From NCBI GenBank assembly GCA_009801015.1, contig VHZZ01005510.1, forward strand, positions 35,978-93,700: a DNA stretch of 57,723 bases, given 5' to 3'. The first letter of the stretch is position 1; every line of letters starts with the position of its first letter. The notes beneath the pieces were generated by a model that saw only the letters and a program-made list of their open reading frames with translations, did not search any database and was not told the DNA's origin. The position numbers and the translations under genes were made by a program. Origin of the DNA: Silene noctiflora (lineage: Eukaryota > Streptophyta > Magnoliopsida > Caryophyllales > Caryophyllaceae). Shown here one piece after another: positions 1 through 11,500 of this stretch.

Positions 1-93
1 ATTATTACTTACCTCGGGAAACCGAGATGAGTAACATCCTCTTTTATGTGGGAATCGCCTAGCTAACGGTCCTATATAAACGGGGGTGTTACA
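1..93 (-). mobile_element. LTR-retrotransposon terminus (partial, reverse orientation)
   Basis: Read on the minus strand, a terminus starts at position 93 with TGTAACACCCCCG, a common start of plant LTRs, and runs off the left window edge. It contains the hairpin-like motif CTCGG-TTTC-CCGAG next to a CATC (plus-strand positions about 12-30). The same layout (TGTAACACCC start, then CATCTCGG..CCGAGG some 60-75 bases inside) occurs at 993 and at 57598. The element class is inferred from the terminal sequence alone; no coding domain is visible. Confidence 0.5.
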
Positions 94-993
94 TTGATAT
101 TGGCATGATTATCAGTTTTATGGATGATTGTTGTTATTGTATATGGTTCGCGAGGTGCGCCCTCGGCTGAGTGGAGTTATTTGTGGGAATGGCTTCACGC
201 AATCACGCCCTTGTTCACCCCTTGTGGTTCCCGTCACAAAGGGGGTGTGCACATTAATGAGCATTGGATTTTGCGCTCTATGGTTTTGAGCGAGGCTTAG
301 GTGGTAAGGTTGCGGTCCCCACGGAGTGGTTTACCTGTTGCGACGGGTAATCTGGCAGGACTACACACTTGGTGTGTAGTCAGGTGTGTGGAGTTGGAGG
401 AATGTGATTTTGTGTTGTGATTGTCTTATCTTATTATGCAGTAACTGACCCCGTTTATGTGTTTTGAAAATTGTGGTGATCCATTCGGGGATAGTGAGCA
501 GTTGATTAGCAGGTATGCCTTGGAAAGCTCGCGGGTTGCTTCGGGATGGAGTNCACACTTGGTGTGTAGTCAGGTGTGTGGAGTTGGAGGAATGTGATTT
601 TGTGTTGTGATTGTCTTATCTTATTATGCAGTAACTGACCCCGTTTATGTGTTTTGAAAATTGTGGTGATCCATTCGGGGATAGTGAGCAGTTGATTAGC
701 AGGTATGCCTTGGAAAGCTCGCGGGTTGCTTCGGGATGGAGTTATCACATGGTCATTTAGCTAGTCTTCCGCTTAGTCCTATAACAGTTTTGGTTTTTAG
801 TAGTTTTGGTTTGAGATAGTTGTATCGTATTTTGGAGTTTTGGTTTTGAATGTATGACTTAAACTATTTAAACATTAAATGTTGTTTTTTGATGGTCACT
901 TTGGATATACTGTGCCTCGGGTAACCGAGATGGTAGCATCTTCATATGTTAGGGTGACCTTGGTAAGACACCTTGGTATGTGGGGGTGTTATA
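94..993 (-). mobile_element. LTR-like sequence, second copy of the same family
   Basis: On the minus strand a second terminus begins near 993 (TATAACACCCCCACATACC, with the usual TGT mutated to TAT) and contains the CTCGG-GTAA-CCGAG stem near 917-931. It matches the right-edge LTR start at 57598 better than the copy at 1-93. The body from 94 to 900 shows no convincing protein; a short minus-strand frame exists only because the 190-bp unit is duplicated. Two LTR starts 900 bp apart in one orientation suggest a short or nested element; the exact structure cannot be resolved here. Confidence 0.45.
364..742. repeat. Exact 190-bp tandem duplication abutting an N
   Basis: Bases 364-552 recur without visible difference at 554-742, and the only ambiguous base of the window (N, 553) sits exactly at the junction. 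The second copy continues into unique sequence (TATCACATGG). A perfect repeat meeting at an N is the usual mark of a scaffold join or an unmerged contig overlap, so this is probably an assembly artefact rather than biology. Confidence 0.85.
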
Positions 994-2540
994 GATAGTG
1001 CATTTTACGAAACAAATCATAAAGATCTGAGCTATTAGCCAGTTTGTAGATTGAGAAATCAACGTGCAAGAGGGTCGTATCATGTCCGACCCAATCCACA
1101 TTTGATCAGTCGAACCTTATGTAATAGTCGTTGAATCTAATGAAATTGATTGCATGACATTTGCTCATGAACTGGGTTCCTTTCTTTCGATAGTTCACAG
1201 ATCCCACATAATAGCAAGCAAGAAGTGATCGTTGATTATAAGGAATGAGTGAATCAGTAGGACGAGCAACTATCTATAAAAAAAAAGTAGGACGAGTAGT
1301 TGAAAGAGTCTTTAAATTAAAACTAAACTAGTAATTATCAACGCAATGAGGCGATGATCCATAGCTAAAACAAAGAGAATATCCCTCGTGGCAAAAAAAA
1401 AAATCAACTGCAAAAATAATGGCCGGACCTTTAGTTGCCTTGACTTCGTATTTATCTAGTAGTTCCGAGATCATTATGACTTTAAAAATAACCAATTTCT
1501 GTGAGGGTTTGCACCCTACCAGGAAAAACAATTCAAAATGCTCTACTCTGTATCGAGAAATCAAGATTGGTCCTCTTAGGGAAATAATAATCTCTTGTAT
1601 GTGTGCTTATTACAATAGGAAATACTCCCCATGTAAGGAAGACACTAATTCACAAGGCAAGTACTTAAAAGACTTGGGCCTATTTTATTACGATGATATA
1701 ACATTTAATTAAAAAAAATTCTCCATTAAATATGTTTGTTATTACCATAAAATATAATGTTCAAACTAATCACTTGAATCCGTTAACGAGCCAGGTTAGT
1801 GTATCGCCTCAGTTGAGCGGACCCAGGTCAACCCGCCATGCTTCTAGGGTTGGGTCAACCAACCCAGCCTCGTGCTCGTGCTAGTTGGGTTTACCGTGCT
1901 CACCTTTAGCTACACATAATCTCTCATTTTTTTTTATTTGGGTTAAATACAAAGGTAAATAAATTATCGTAATAAAGGGGTATAATAACCATAAACCAAA
2001 AGAACCTAAACTAGCTTTGATACACTAAAGTTCAAATCAAGACTTGCTCACCTCGAGTAGGAGTGCTCATTGGCGGATAACTGCTAACCCTAAGAACGGA
2101 GTCCGACCGGTTATGAGGGAAATAAACCAGACCAAAACCCTTTAAGTCGAATTTTTTCCGGGTTTGGATCGGACTGGATCCACTTTAAAAGGTGAATTGA
2201 GGTTTTTTTTTTTTTTTTTTAAGTGTGGACTAGATCGAAAACCGGCACTATATATATACATTCGGTCTAAATCGGATCAGACCGACGGGTCTAGGTCGAT
2301 CCAATTGCCAATTTGGACCATTTTTTTAACACCCCTAACCTCAAGTACGGATCGGACTTGTGCTCGTTTCAAGCATATATATCTTAGACCGATTTCAAGG
2401 GCCTGCCGAGCCAGACCGATTAACCCAACGACCCACAGTCTAATTTGACGACTTGAGAGGGGTCCCTTTCTCCACTCCTTGCTCCAACATTGCTTTGCCA
2501 GCCTTCCGCCCTCGACAATAATTTATATTTTCCCTCTCTC
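994..2540. other. Intergenic region upstream of NAA35, no gene seen
   Basis: This stretch holds AT-rich unique sequence and, from about 1780 to 2450, low-complexity DNA rich in GGGTC/GACCC/CGGATC words plus a T-run near 2203-2220. No reading frame with recognisable protein similarity is present on either strand. It should contain the NAA35 promoter in its last few hundred bases. Confidence 0.5.
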
Positions 2541-2547
2541 TTCCCTT

Positions 2548-2556
2548 AAACCCTAA
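2548..2556 (+). promoter_or_regulatory. telo-box-like AAACCCTAA upstream of NAA35
   Basis: AAACCCTAA lies 25 bases before the NAA35 start codon, after a CT-rich stretch (about 2530-2545). Telo-boxes of this form are frequent in 5' regions of plant housekeeping and translation-related genes. Function here is inferred from position only. Confidence 0.4.
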
Positions 2557-2580
2557 ACCTCGTCGGTTTCTACGGTGGCG

Positions 2581-5500
2581 ATGGCGGCGGAGATGGGGAC
2601 TGATTCTACTCTTCCCACGGGGGCGGTGCCCATGACAACTGCGGAGGCGATTCCCACCGGCGACGGCACCGTTTGGGCTGACGTCACTCCTCTACTCGCC
2701 GCTGCTTGTAACGGTACGATCTCTTATTTTATTGATTGACGTTTTACGGAGTATTAATTTGTGCTACTGTAATTCGTTAATGACTAATTTTAAACTCCGT
2801 CTCAGTTAATTGTTTACCTTTTTTTTATTCTTTGTGAAATGTATCTTAATCAACCGGAAAGAAATGTTTTGAACGGAGGGGGTAGTTGCTATTGCGATGA
2901 CGAAATACTGGTCCTTTACATTAATCAGTATTGCCGTTTTTATACAGCAAGTGAGGTGTTCTGTAGTTCGCCAATTTTTGAAAAATTATTTGTTGTTAAA
3001 TACCAAGGAAATTGAAAAATGAGGTACTGATGCATGTTTGATGATGTTAGGTAGCAATGTAGCATGATTTTTCGCTGTTACTTACTCCGTAGTATTTAGC
3101 AAGGAATAAAAGTTAATACTTCCTTTCGGGTGGGGGAGTCAGGATTTGAAGTTTATGGAGGTTAAAACATATAGTTCAGAAAATTCTTTGGTGTGACCAA
3201 AAAGGTCTTTGCCTAGTGGTGAAGATTTAAGTGTATTGGACAATAGGTCCCAGGTAATCCCTCCACCCTCGATATTGTTCATTTGTACTGCCCTTGTGGC
3301 TCACTGGACACAGGGAAAAAAACTTCTGGTGGGTAGGTGCGAAACTAGTATTATAATAGTATTGCTAAGGAAAAAAATCAAATCTTTAAGCTAAAAAGTT
3401 GAGTTTCTTCGTTGCTTATGGTATTCCCCTTTGATCCGCCACGACTTTCTTTTGGTACTTTATTTTTACTTTTGAGTATTGTAATCTTGTTTGATATTGA
3501 ATTCTGTTCGTCTGTCATTTTGGGGGGACAGAACTCCGTGATGGTGAGCTGATTCATGGCGATAATTTTAGTCTCTTTGCTGCCATGTCTGCTTTAGAGG
3601 TACTGGTGATTATGATTGCTTCTGATTGTTTTCCATGGTAAAAGTTATTGCCGTATATTTTTGTTCGTAATGCTAGTAGATTTATCATGGTGTCAATATT
3701 CGGACAATTTAAAGTCTATACTTGGCTTTTGGAATGGTTGCACAACTTGCACATGCACATACACATCAAATTTAAGCTGTTATCTTACAACTTGTTTGGA
3801 TAAGCAAATACTCACATGAAGAAAGGGCGGAAGGAGGATGAACGGAAGGGAAATCCAAACAACTCGTGGAGATTTCTACTTATCCATTTCAGTTTAATCT
3901 ATGGCTTGTATTCTGAAGTGATTGCATTCAGTTCCATTCTTTGGCCATTAGGGAGATGAATTTTGAAACTGATTGGTTGTGTATTTGATGTAGACATTTG
4001 GCTGCCTACGATATAAGGATTATAGGCAGCCATGCATTCACATAAATATTAAGCTCAAAAAATTACAATAAAACTCAAAAACATTACCTATAAGCTTAGT
4101 TAAATTTGAATTTTGACAGAAAAAAATTAAAATCTAACTTATACACTTTAATAAGCTCAGAAAAGATATACATATGCTCAAAAACAAATAAAGTTTGAGG
4201 TAATAAGCTCAGAAAAAATACACATATGCTCAAAAACAAATTAAGCTTGAGGGGAATACATCCGATGTATATTCCTTTTTTCCGCAGCCATGCGGGTCAA
4301 GTGGGCTACAGATTGTTTGTTGTTAGACCTTGTTTGCAAATCTGCAATAAGCAATCAAATTTCCAGTTTGAATGCTGGAGAATCCTTGTAAATGATATTG
4401 TTGTTAATTACCTTCATGTTGTATATCAAATTGCTAGTCTTTGCTTATGCTGCATTTCTTGTAGATAATGGATCCAAAAATGGATTCGGGCATGGTAAAT
4501 GATAGATACTATTCTGTTGATGAGGCTATAGAGAGTGGCGCAGCTCCAATTCCACTCAGTTTTGATAAAACTACTGATGCTATATGCATTATAGATATAA
4601 TGGATCACCTACTTGCTTGTGAGGTACTTTTGTTGAAACACGACTCTTTTGTTTACATTTTAAGTAATTGACATTTTGTTGATATTCCATCCTTGTGTAA
4701 TGACAGGCAACATGGCATAAGGGTCATTCTTTGGCGCAAACTGTCTTTTCCTGCATTTATCTTTTGCGGCTTGAGCGCACGTCATCACATTCTCTATTAC
4801 ATTCTTATTGTAGAACAATTCGCGCCATATGCAATGCAGTCATATCAATTGTTACAGAGGCGCGCACACATGAAGTAAAGTACTTAACCATCTCTTTCAG
4901 CCTTTTTCGTACTTCTTTTCTGTTTCTCGTCTTTCCCTTGGTCTAGATTGGAAATAGCTGTACAATACTTTCATAAACTTGTATTGTACATACATCATGG
5001 CTCTTGTTGCGTGGAATTCTATGTAGTTGAAGTGTGCTTCTAATGTCTCTGTAAAGAAATTATATGATTAGTTGATGTTGGTCCTCTTTCTTTTTCAGAA
5101 CCATGTGAAAGCCGCAAAGGCTGAAAATTTGCCAGAGTTTATGGGTAAATAGGATTATAGTATTATACCACCAGTTGTACAAGAGCATTGTACAACCAAA
5201 ACAAATCTAACCGAGCTTATGTGTTATATTTTTTGAGCGTTTAAAGTTTTTGAGTTATCTTTTAACTTTTTGATGTCAAAATGAAAATCTAATTGGGCTT
5301 ACATGCATTATTTTTGAGTTTCATTAGAATTTTTTGAGTTTCGTATTCATATAAAGGAGCTCAGAAACTTTCGAATAGAGCTCATAAACTCCACATTTAA
5401 ATTCGAAACTTTTCTTATAAAGGTCAAAAACTATACCATCAGTTGCCGGTGGTATAGTCTACTTACTCGAGTTTATGTAAATTATATGGGTGGCCGTAAA

Positions 5501-8500
5501 AATTGTTCCTGGCACCTAATAAACCTGAAACTCTGTAAGTCACATGCTTATGCTTTGATCTAGGGAGTTTGCTTGGAGCCATTGCAATTTATTATTGTAT
5601 TTGAAGAATCTATATCACTTTGATAAAAAAATAATGGACGATCTGGAGATTTGTAAGTTCTACTAGCGGAAAGACTAGTTTTTAGAAAAACTCTTGATAT
5701 AGACAGTGGACTGACTTAATCACATGCAAGACTTGAGTCTAAATGCTTCTTTTTTGGTCCTGACTAATGCTATAAAGAAACTAATCTCTCTCTTGAACTG
5801 AGATTTATACACATTTCATCATCAAAAGTGTCGGAATATTGATGATTGTAAGGAATGGGTATCCACATTGCAAACTAAATCTCCTAATAGTCATTTCTGA
5901 TTGGCTGAATAGGAAACAAGTTTTCTTTATTTAGTCATTTTGAGTTAGAAAAATATAGGTTTGGATATGTCGTACTAGAGGGAGAGTATTCAAGAGGATG
6001 ATGGCGTTTAAAGTGTTTTTTTTTTTTTTTTTTTGTCTATGGTGTTGTCTACAACTCTTTCTGTTTAGTCGGTTTTTTCCTTTCATTTCCTCATCTCTTC
6101 TCTTCCTCACTTTGCACATTGCTTTTGTGTGTTTTTTTCCTTTTCCCTTTTCCCTTTGCCGTCTTCTTGATTTTTTATGTTTGTAGCTTTTATTGGTATT
6201 ATTGTTTCATCCTGTTTTAGTTGTGGGTTCATATGAAGGTTACTGATGGTTAACCCAAAATGTGCATGTCACAGAGGTTTTGTTGTTCTTGTTATTGCTT
6301 TACTGTTGTGTCATATTACTGTTGGAAATGCCATGATATTCTTATTCTATGATTCCTCTTAGTTCATCTTAATTCCTTTTACAGGAAGAAGACTTGTTCA
6401 TAATGGCTCCTGGTCTTCCTTTGAGTGGAGAAAAAGATGAGAGATTCTTATCTACTCTAAATGCAGTGGAGGAAACTCTCTGTCGGCAACTTCGTGCCTG
6501 TAAAGCTCCAGCTGCCAGAAAAATGGTAGTAGAAGGTACCCCCTTTTATATTGGATTTACTGGCAGTTTTCACCAAGAAAATTTTCTGTTATATTCTCCA
6601 TGAACTCATCCCCCTTACTACTAAGAGAATAAAAATTCTCTTAGTTTTCCCTCCAAAATATATCCAACTCAATAAGGAAATAATTAAAACTTTCTTTTAA
6701 TAAACTATTATCTTTTCCCTAAAATATAATCTTATTATAATTATAATTATACTCTAATCTTTTAATTAAATTCAAAATAATGATTTTTTTCATTATAATA
6801 AAATAAAATTGGTATTAAACCATAGACTATATGTTGCTAAATATTTTGCAATGCAATAATGATTACTTTAGAAAATAAGTTAACACATACTTACTATTAT
6901 GTTCGTAACAAAAAAAATCCATTAAAAAAATTACAGAAAATTATAAAATAAAATCCGTAATTATATAGTAAAAAAAAGTACTTTCATAAAAATACACATT
7001 TTTATATCGAAATAAAATGGAGTGAAATATTAAATATTAATAAGGTGTCAATTTAAATAATAAACTAAAAAATAAAATTTTTAAGCGCAGTGGCGCGGGA
7101 TCTATACTAGTTTTTTATTACTGGGTTAATGGTACTTACATTTAGCAATTCTTTTGAAAAAAAAATGACATTTTAGCTTTCTAATGTCTGATTAGGATTG
7201 TGAGAGTAGTCAGATTTCATCTTCAATCTCTGTTCTAATTTTTCAATTTTAGTTTAGAAACGTAAAATGTTAAGCATTAATGTGCCTGGTTAGAGGAGAA
7301 TGGAGCTACCCTTATTACTCAAATATTGTATTAATAATGTGGTCTGAATGATGTGATCACTTCAACATTTTAGTGTATGTTATCAATTGTTGTAGAACTT
7401 ATGACGAATATTCAAACTGACTATTTTTCACGCGTTGTAAATCAGATCAGGAACCACTACAAACTAATCCAGATCTGGAGGAGGGCTTGTGCCGAGCTTT
7501 GTTATGCCGATTACGATTTCGTAAGGTCTTAACCCGCATACTCTTGCTAATTTTTATTTCTTCCCTCTTTCTAAACTCACTTTACATATGATGGGGCCAC
7601 ATCTATAAAGATGTCTGCGTTGTGCATAGAGTTTCATTGAAAAGAGATATGAAGTGTTTATCTTAGTTTTAGCTTGGTCTCGGTATTCATATTTCACTTG
7701 AGTTCTTTCTTGCATCTAATATATTGCACCAACATTATCACATGTTACTCTAGGTATACAACCTTGTATGCTTATCTGAAAGAAAAGACAGCTCCATTGA
7801 ATATAATACTGTTCTGGCCTTGTGAGCCTTTAGGTTATTTTCTTTTTTGAATAGCATCAAACCGAGAAACATCTTGATGGTGTGATCTGATGACCACAAC
7901 TTCTTAAATGTGCCTGAGAGTCATTATATTATCCAAATTGTTGCTGTATGTATGCTCATTTTCTGTGAGCAAGGGGATGCATTCTGATGCATTGTTTTTG
8001 GCTGCTTTATTTGTTGCAGCATTTTTATCACTTGCTTGCTTGTATGAGGAGACCTCTTGGGAGAGGTTTCGAGTTGGCGAGAAAACATATATCATCCTGC
8101 TTGTTAGAGCTGGAAAATGTGCAAAAATCATCTGCATTCCTAAGATCTGTGGCATTCTTGAATAGCAAAGATACAATACAGTCAGAAACGACTGGTTCCG
8201 GCCGTCAACCTATTGGGTTTGACACAAGTCTAAACCTTAGAATATCAGCTCCTGCTCCACCACGTGCTATGAAAATACTAAGTTGGGAAATGGTGAGTTG
8301 GACAGACGTCAAGTCGCAAGGTTTTTTTTTTGTTGGGGCAAGGAGGGGGCTTATACCGAGATTGTTTTCAATATTAAAGCATTCTTTTATCTTAATTTTT
8401 TTCAGGCTTTGGAATATTTCAAGAAGCTTCTCCATGATTTAGATATTATTTGTTCGTTTCCATTAGACCCATCCTTAGAAAATGTCTTGCATTTCATTGT

Positions 8501-11500
8501 TGAATTCCAAAAGCGACAACCAGATCTTGTTGCCAGAGCTTTTCTTCAGGTGAGTTCCTGGGGTTAATATTACTGGCTTTCTGTTGTATGCACTATCTGT
8601 TTTGATTTTGTGGAATTTCTTCCTCTTTCCTTCTTTCTTATATCCAAACTTTTGTTGGGGTTAAGTCTCTGGGTTTACTTTTGTAAATCTCTCTCTAGGT
8701 GGCTCTTTAAGTACTACTTATAGTCTTGTAGAGGCTGTAAATGTACCAAGTGCTTGGTGCAACCCTAATAAAACAATAAAGTTCATTCTAAGCTCATATA
8801 ACAAAGTGCATACCACATTTACACCTTCATCAACTATCAATCTGATTCACTTTAACTAAGTTACTCTCACTCAGTTCCGAGTGTCGGGTGCAAAATGGTG
8901 TCGAGTGTCAGGCATGACTATTTATGAAAAAATTTCATGTTTTGTATCATTAGGTAGTGTCATGTCATAAAGTGAGAGTATCATACACAGGCCATGCAAC
9001 CAACGTAAAATGTTAAGGTTTTTACTTTAAGCATTCTAATGTTGCATTTATCTACCTTTCAAAAGTGCAGTTTAACAAAAAGTCGTCATGATGTACATCG
9101 GTTAATTACAACAATTTTTATTTTGTTATTTTTTTGATAAACTGGTTTCAAAGTAACTCCAGTACGGGTTCTGTGTAGGTATACCCATATATATGTGTGT
9201 CCCACGTTGAAATCTGAGGGAAGAGTTGATTACTTCATAAGGGAATGTGTTATTCCACCCACTACCAATTGGTTTTGGGATGAAGTTTCATTTGAGCTTA
9301 TAAATTGGATTCTCTCCTCACGGGTGTGGTTTATGCCTGTGTTATGGATTTTACACGTCGATGTAATTACGAAGTGTAAATTTATGAATGTTTCTGCATT
9401 GCCAATATTAATTTGGGAAAGTAAAAAGGTAGGGTCAGATGTAGTTTTGTTTAATAACGACTGTCCTGTTTTTGGACTTGTTTGCAGGTTGTCTTGATTC
9501 AAGATGGGAAACTATATGGTAGGGATCTTATGTTCCATACCATCTGTAAAGCTTCAGCCTTACCTGTAGTTATGAAGGATCATAATATCCAAAATAATGA
9601 AGCTGTTGTACAATTGGGACAGGCGAGTGCAGATCCCTCGTTACTTTTGTACATTGTGAATTTGTGATTCAAACTATTATATGTCTTCTGGAAAGTTTAC
9701 TTGCACCAATTATTGTTATAGAATGTACCTTATTGTTTGTTATTCATGGTTATTCTTATCTCAGAAAAGAAAGTCTAACAACCTTGTATTTGTTTATGTG
9801 ATTCTCAGAAAAGAAAGTCTAACAATCTCGTATTTATTTATGTGATTCTCCCCACAATCATGGAATTGCAGAACAGAGAATTCTGTGTTGTGTGATTTGA
9901 CGAAAGTTGTATGGTTAATTGATGCAGTTTTTGATCAATTTGCTCAGAATACTGTGCACTAATGTCGCATGGCAAAGGCGTAAGCTTGGAAGAGTTTTGC
10001 AAGACTGGCGAGTCATCTATGTACAGGTATTTGAAATTCATGTATTAGCTCTTACGTCTATTTTTGTCCTCCAATAAACAGTTTCTATTACTAGTGACAA
10101 GTAGTATTTGTATGAACCACCAGTGCTAGACTTCTACCCAGTTTACGCATCATAATTACAAACACACAATCTGTTCTCTAAGGGTGCATCATAAATAATT
10201 TAGACATATTTTCTGCTGTTAGACATTACTCAATATCCATATGTAAAAAAACTTACTAGCTACTGCATTTTTAAGTGTTGTCTTTATCCTTGAACACTAT
10301 CTTTATTGAAACAAATAAATCTCAAACCCTTGCAGCTTGAACTAGCTTTCAGGAAGGAGTTTGGAGAATTCTCCGGCATTTCTGATGAGGTATGTCAGTT
10401 ATGGCAAATAAACGAGCGTGCTATACGTCTTTAACTTCGTTTTTCACACTAGATGAAATAGAAACGATAACATTACAATTAAAGTTATGTCACAAAAGAT
10501 TTATGCTTTCTTTGTTATCCCCCGGATTCCTCCATTTGGTCCAAAAGCTAGAAGGCTGAAGTGGCAAAATTAATTATGTTGGTCCCTTACAATTTCATTG
10601 TAGGAATTGATATCCTTTTAGTTGGTTTACAGAATTCATGCATTAAACTGGCTAAACACATACTTATTTGGGTGGAGGAACAAACATATTGGATCGCTCT
10701 GCGTTTTCTTTCACTGGGATTTGATCTGGATCTTTACTCATCAAATGAGTATTGCATGGTATACTGGTACCTTTATGTCATACTGGTTAAGCTTGCAGAA
10801 AAGACACATGTGAAGCAACTGGCAGGTGCTGACTACGGTGAGCTCACATACTTTTCTGCTACATTTTCTAAATTTTTGATTGTTAAAGCTATAGACACAT
10901 TTTCACACATGAATATATGTTGTCCAGAGTGCAGTAAACGTTATGAATCAACTAGTGATTTGCAATCAAATAAATTTTTATTTTTGTGTGAATGATTATG
11001 CTGCGTTGGTGATTATATATTTGTATGGATGATCTCTCCATCGTTGATAAATTTTCCCTTTGAATGCATATTTAATTTATAGAAATTATTAAAGTGAAGT
11101 GCTTGTTTCAGACAGTGTATCAAGTTTATTATTTGAATTGCAGAAAAACAATTGAACTGTTTAGTGATTATTAAACAATAACCACATAAGGGTGGCTAGT
11201 GACTCCTTTATCAAAGTGACTTTCTCTTTCACCCTGCAGCATTTCCCCTTTGTATTTAACTTGTGTATACTTCTCTTATCAGGTAAAAAGAAAGGAAAGA
11301 AGAAAAGAGATTCAGTAACAGACGCAGCTAAGGATTATCAGATCCCACCTGCGGTGATGTTGCTTCAGTGTTATGTATGCCTCGCTGAAGGACTTTCAAT
11401 GGTAAAACGATTCGTCCTTCTTTAACTGCAAGACGTCCTTTCTGCTGTGTGAGTGTGTGTTAAGGCTGAGTTCAGTCAAATTAATTTCCTCTCCCTGGTA

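Noticed and set aside
506..748. Minus-strand frame of 80 codons and its twin at 361-558
   Set aside because: Both come from the duplicated 190-bp unit in LTR-like DNA; no protein family recognised.
5099..5144. A 46-base stretch in NAA35 intron 4 with AG before and GT after, open in frame
   Set aside because: Its length is not a multiple of three, so including it would break the frame into the next exon; exons 4 and 5 join directly to the conserved ARTHEEEDLF sequence. At most a cryptic or poison exon.
7904..8435. Several frames on both strands overlapping NAA35 exon 7
   Set aside because: Shadow frames; the exon is explained by the frame encoding [22 protein letters not shown].
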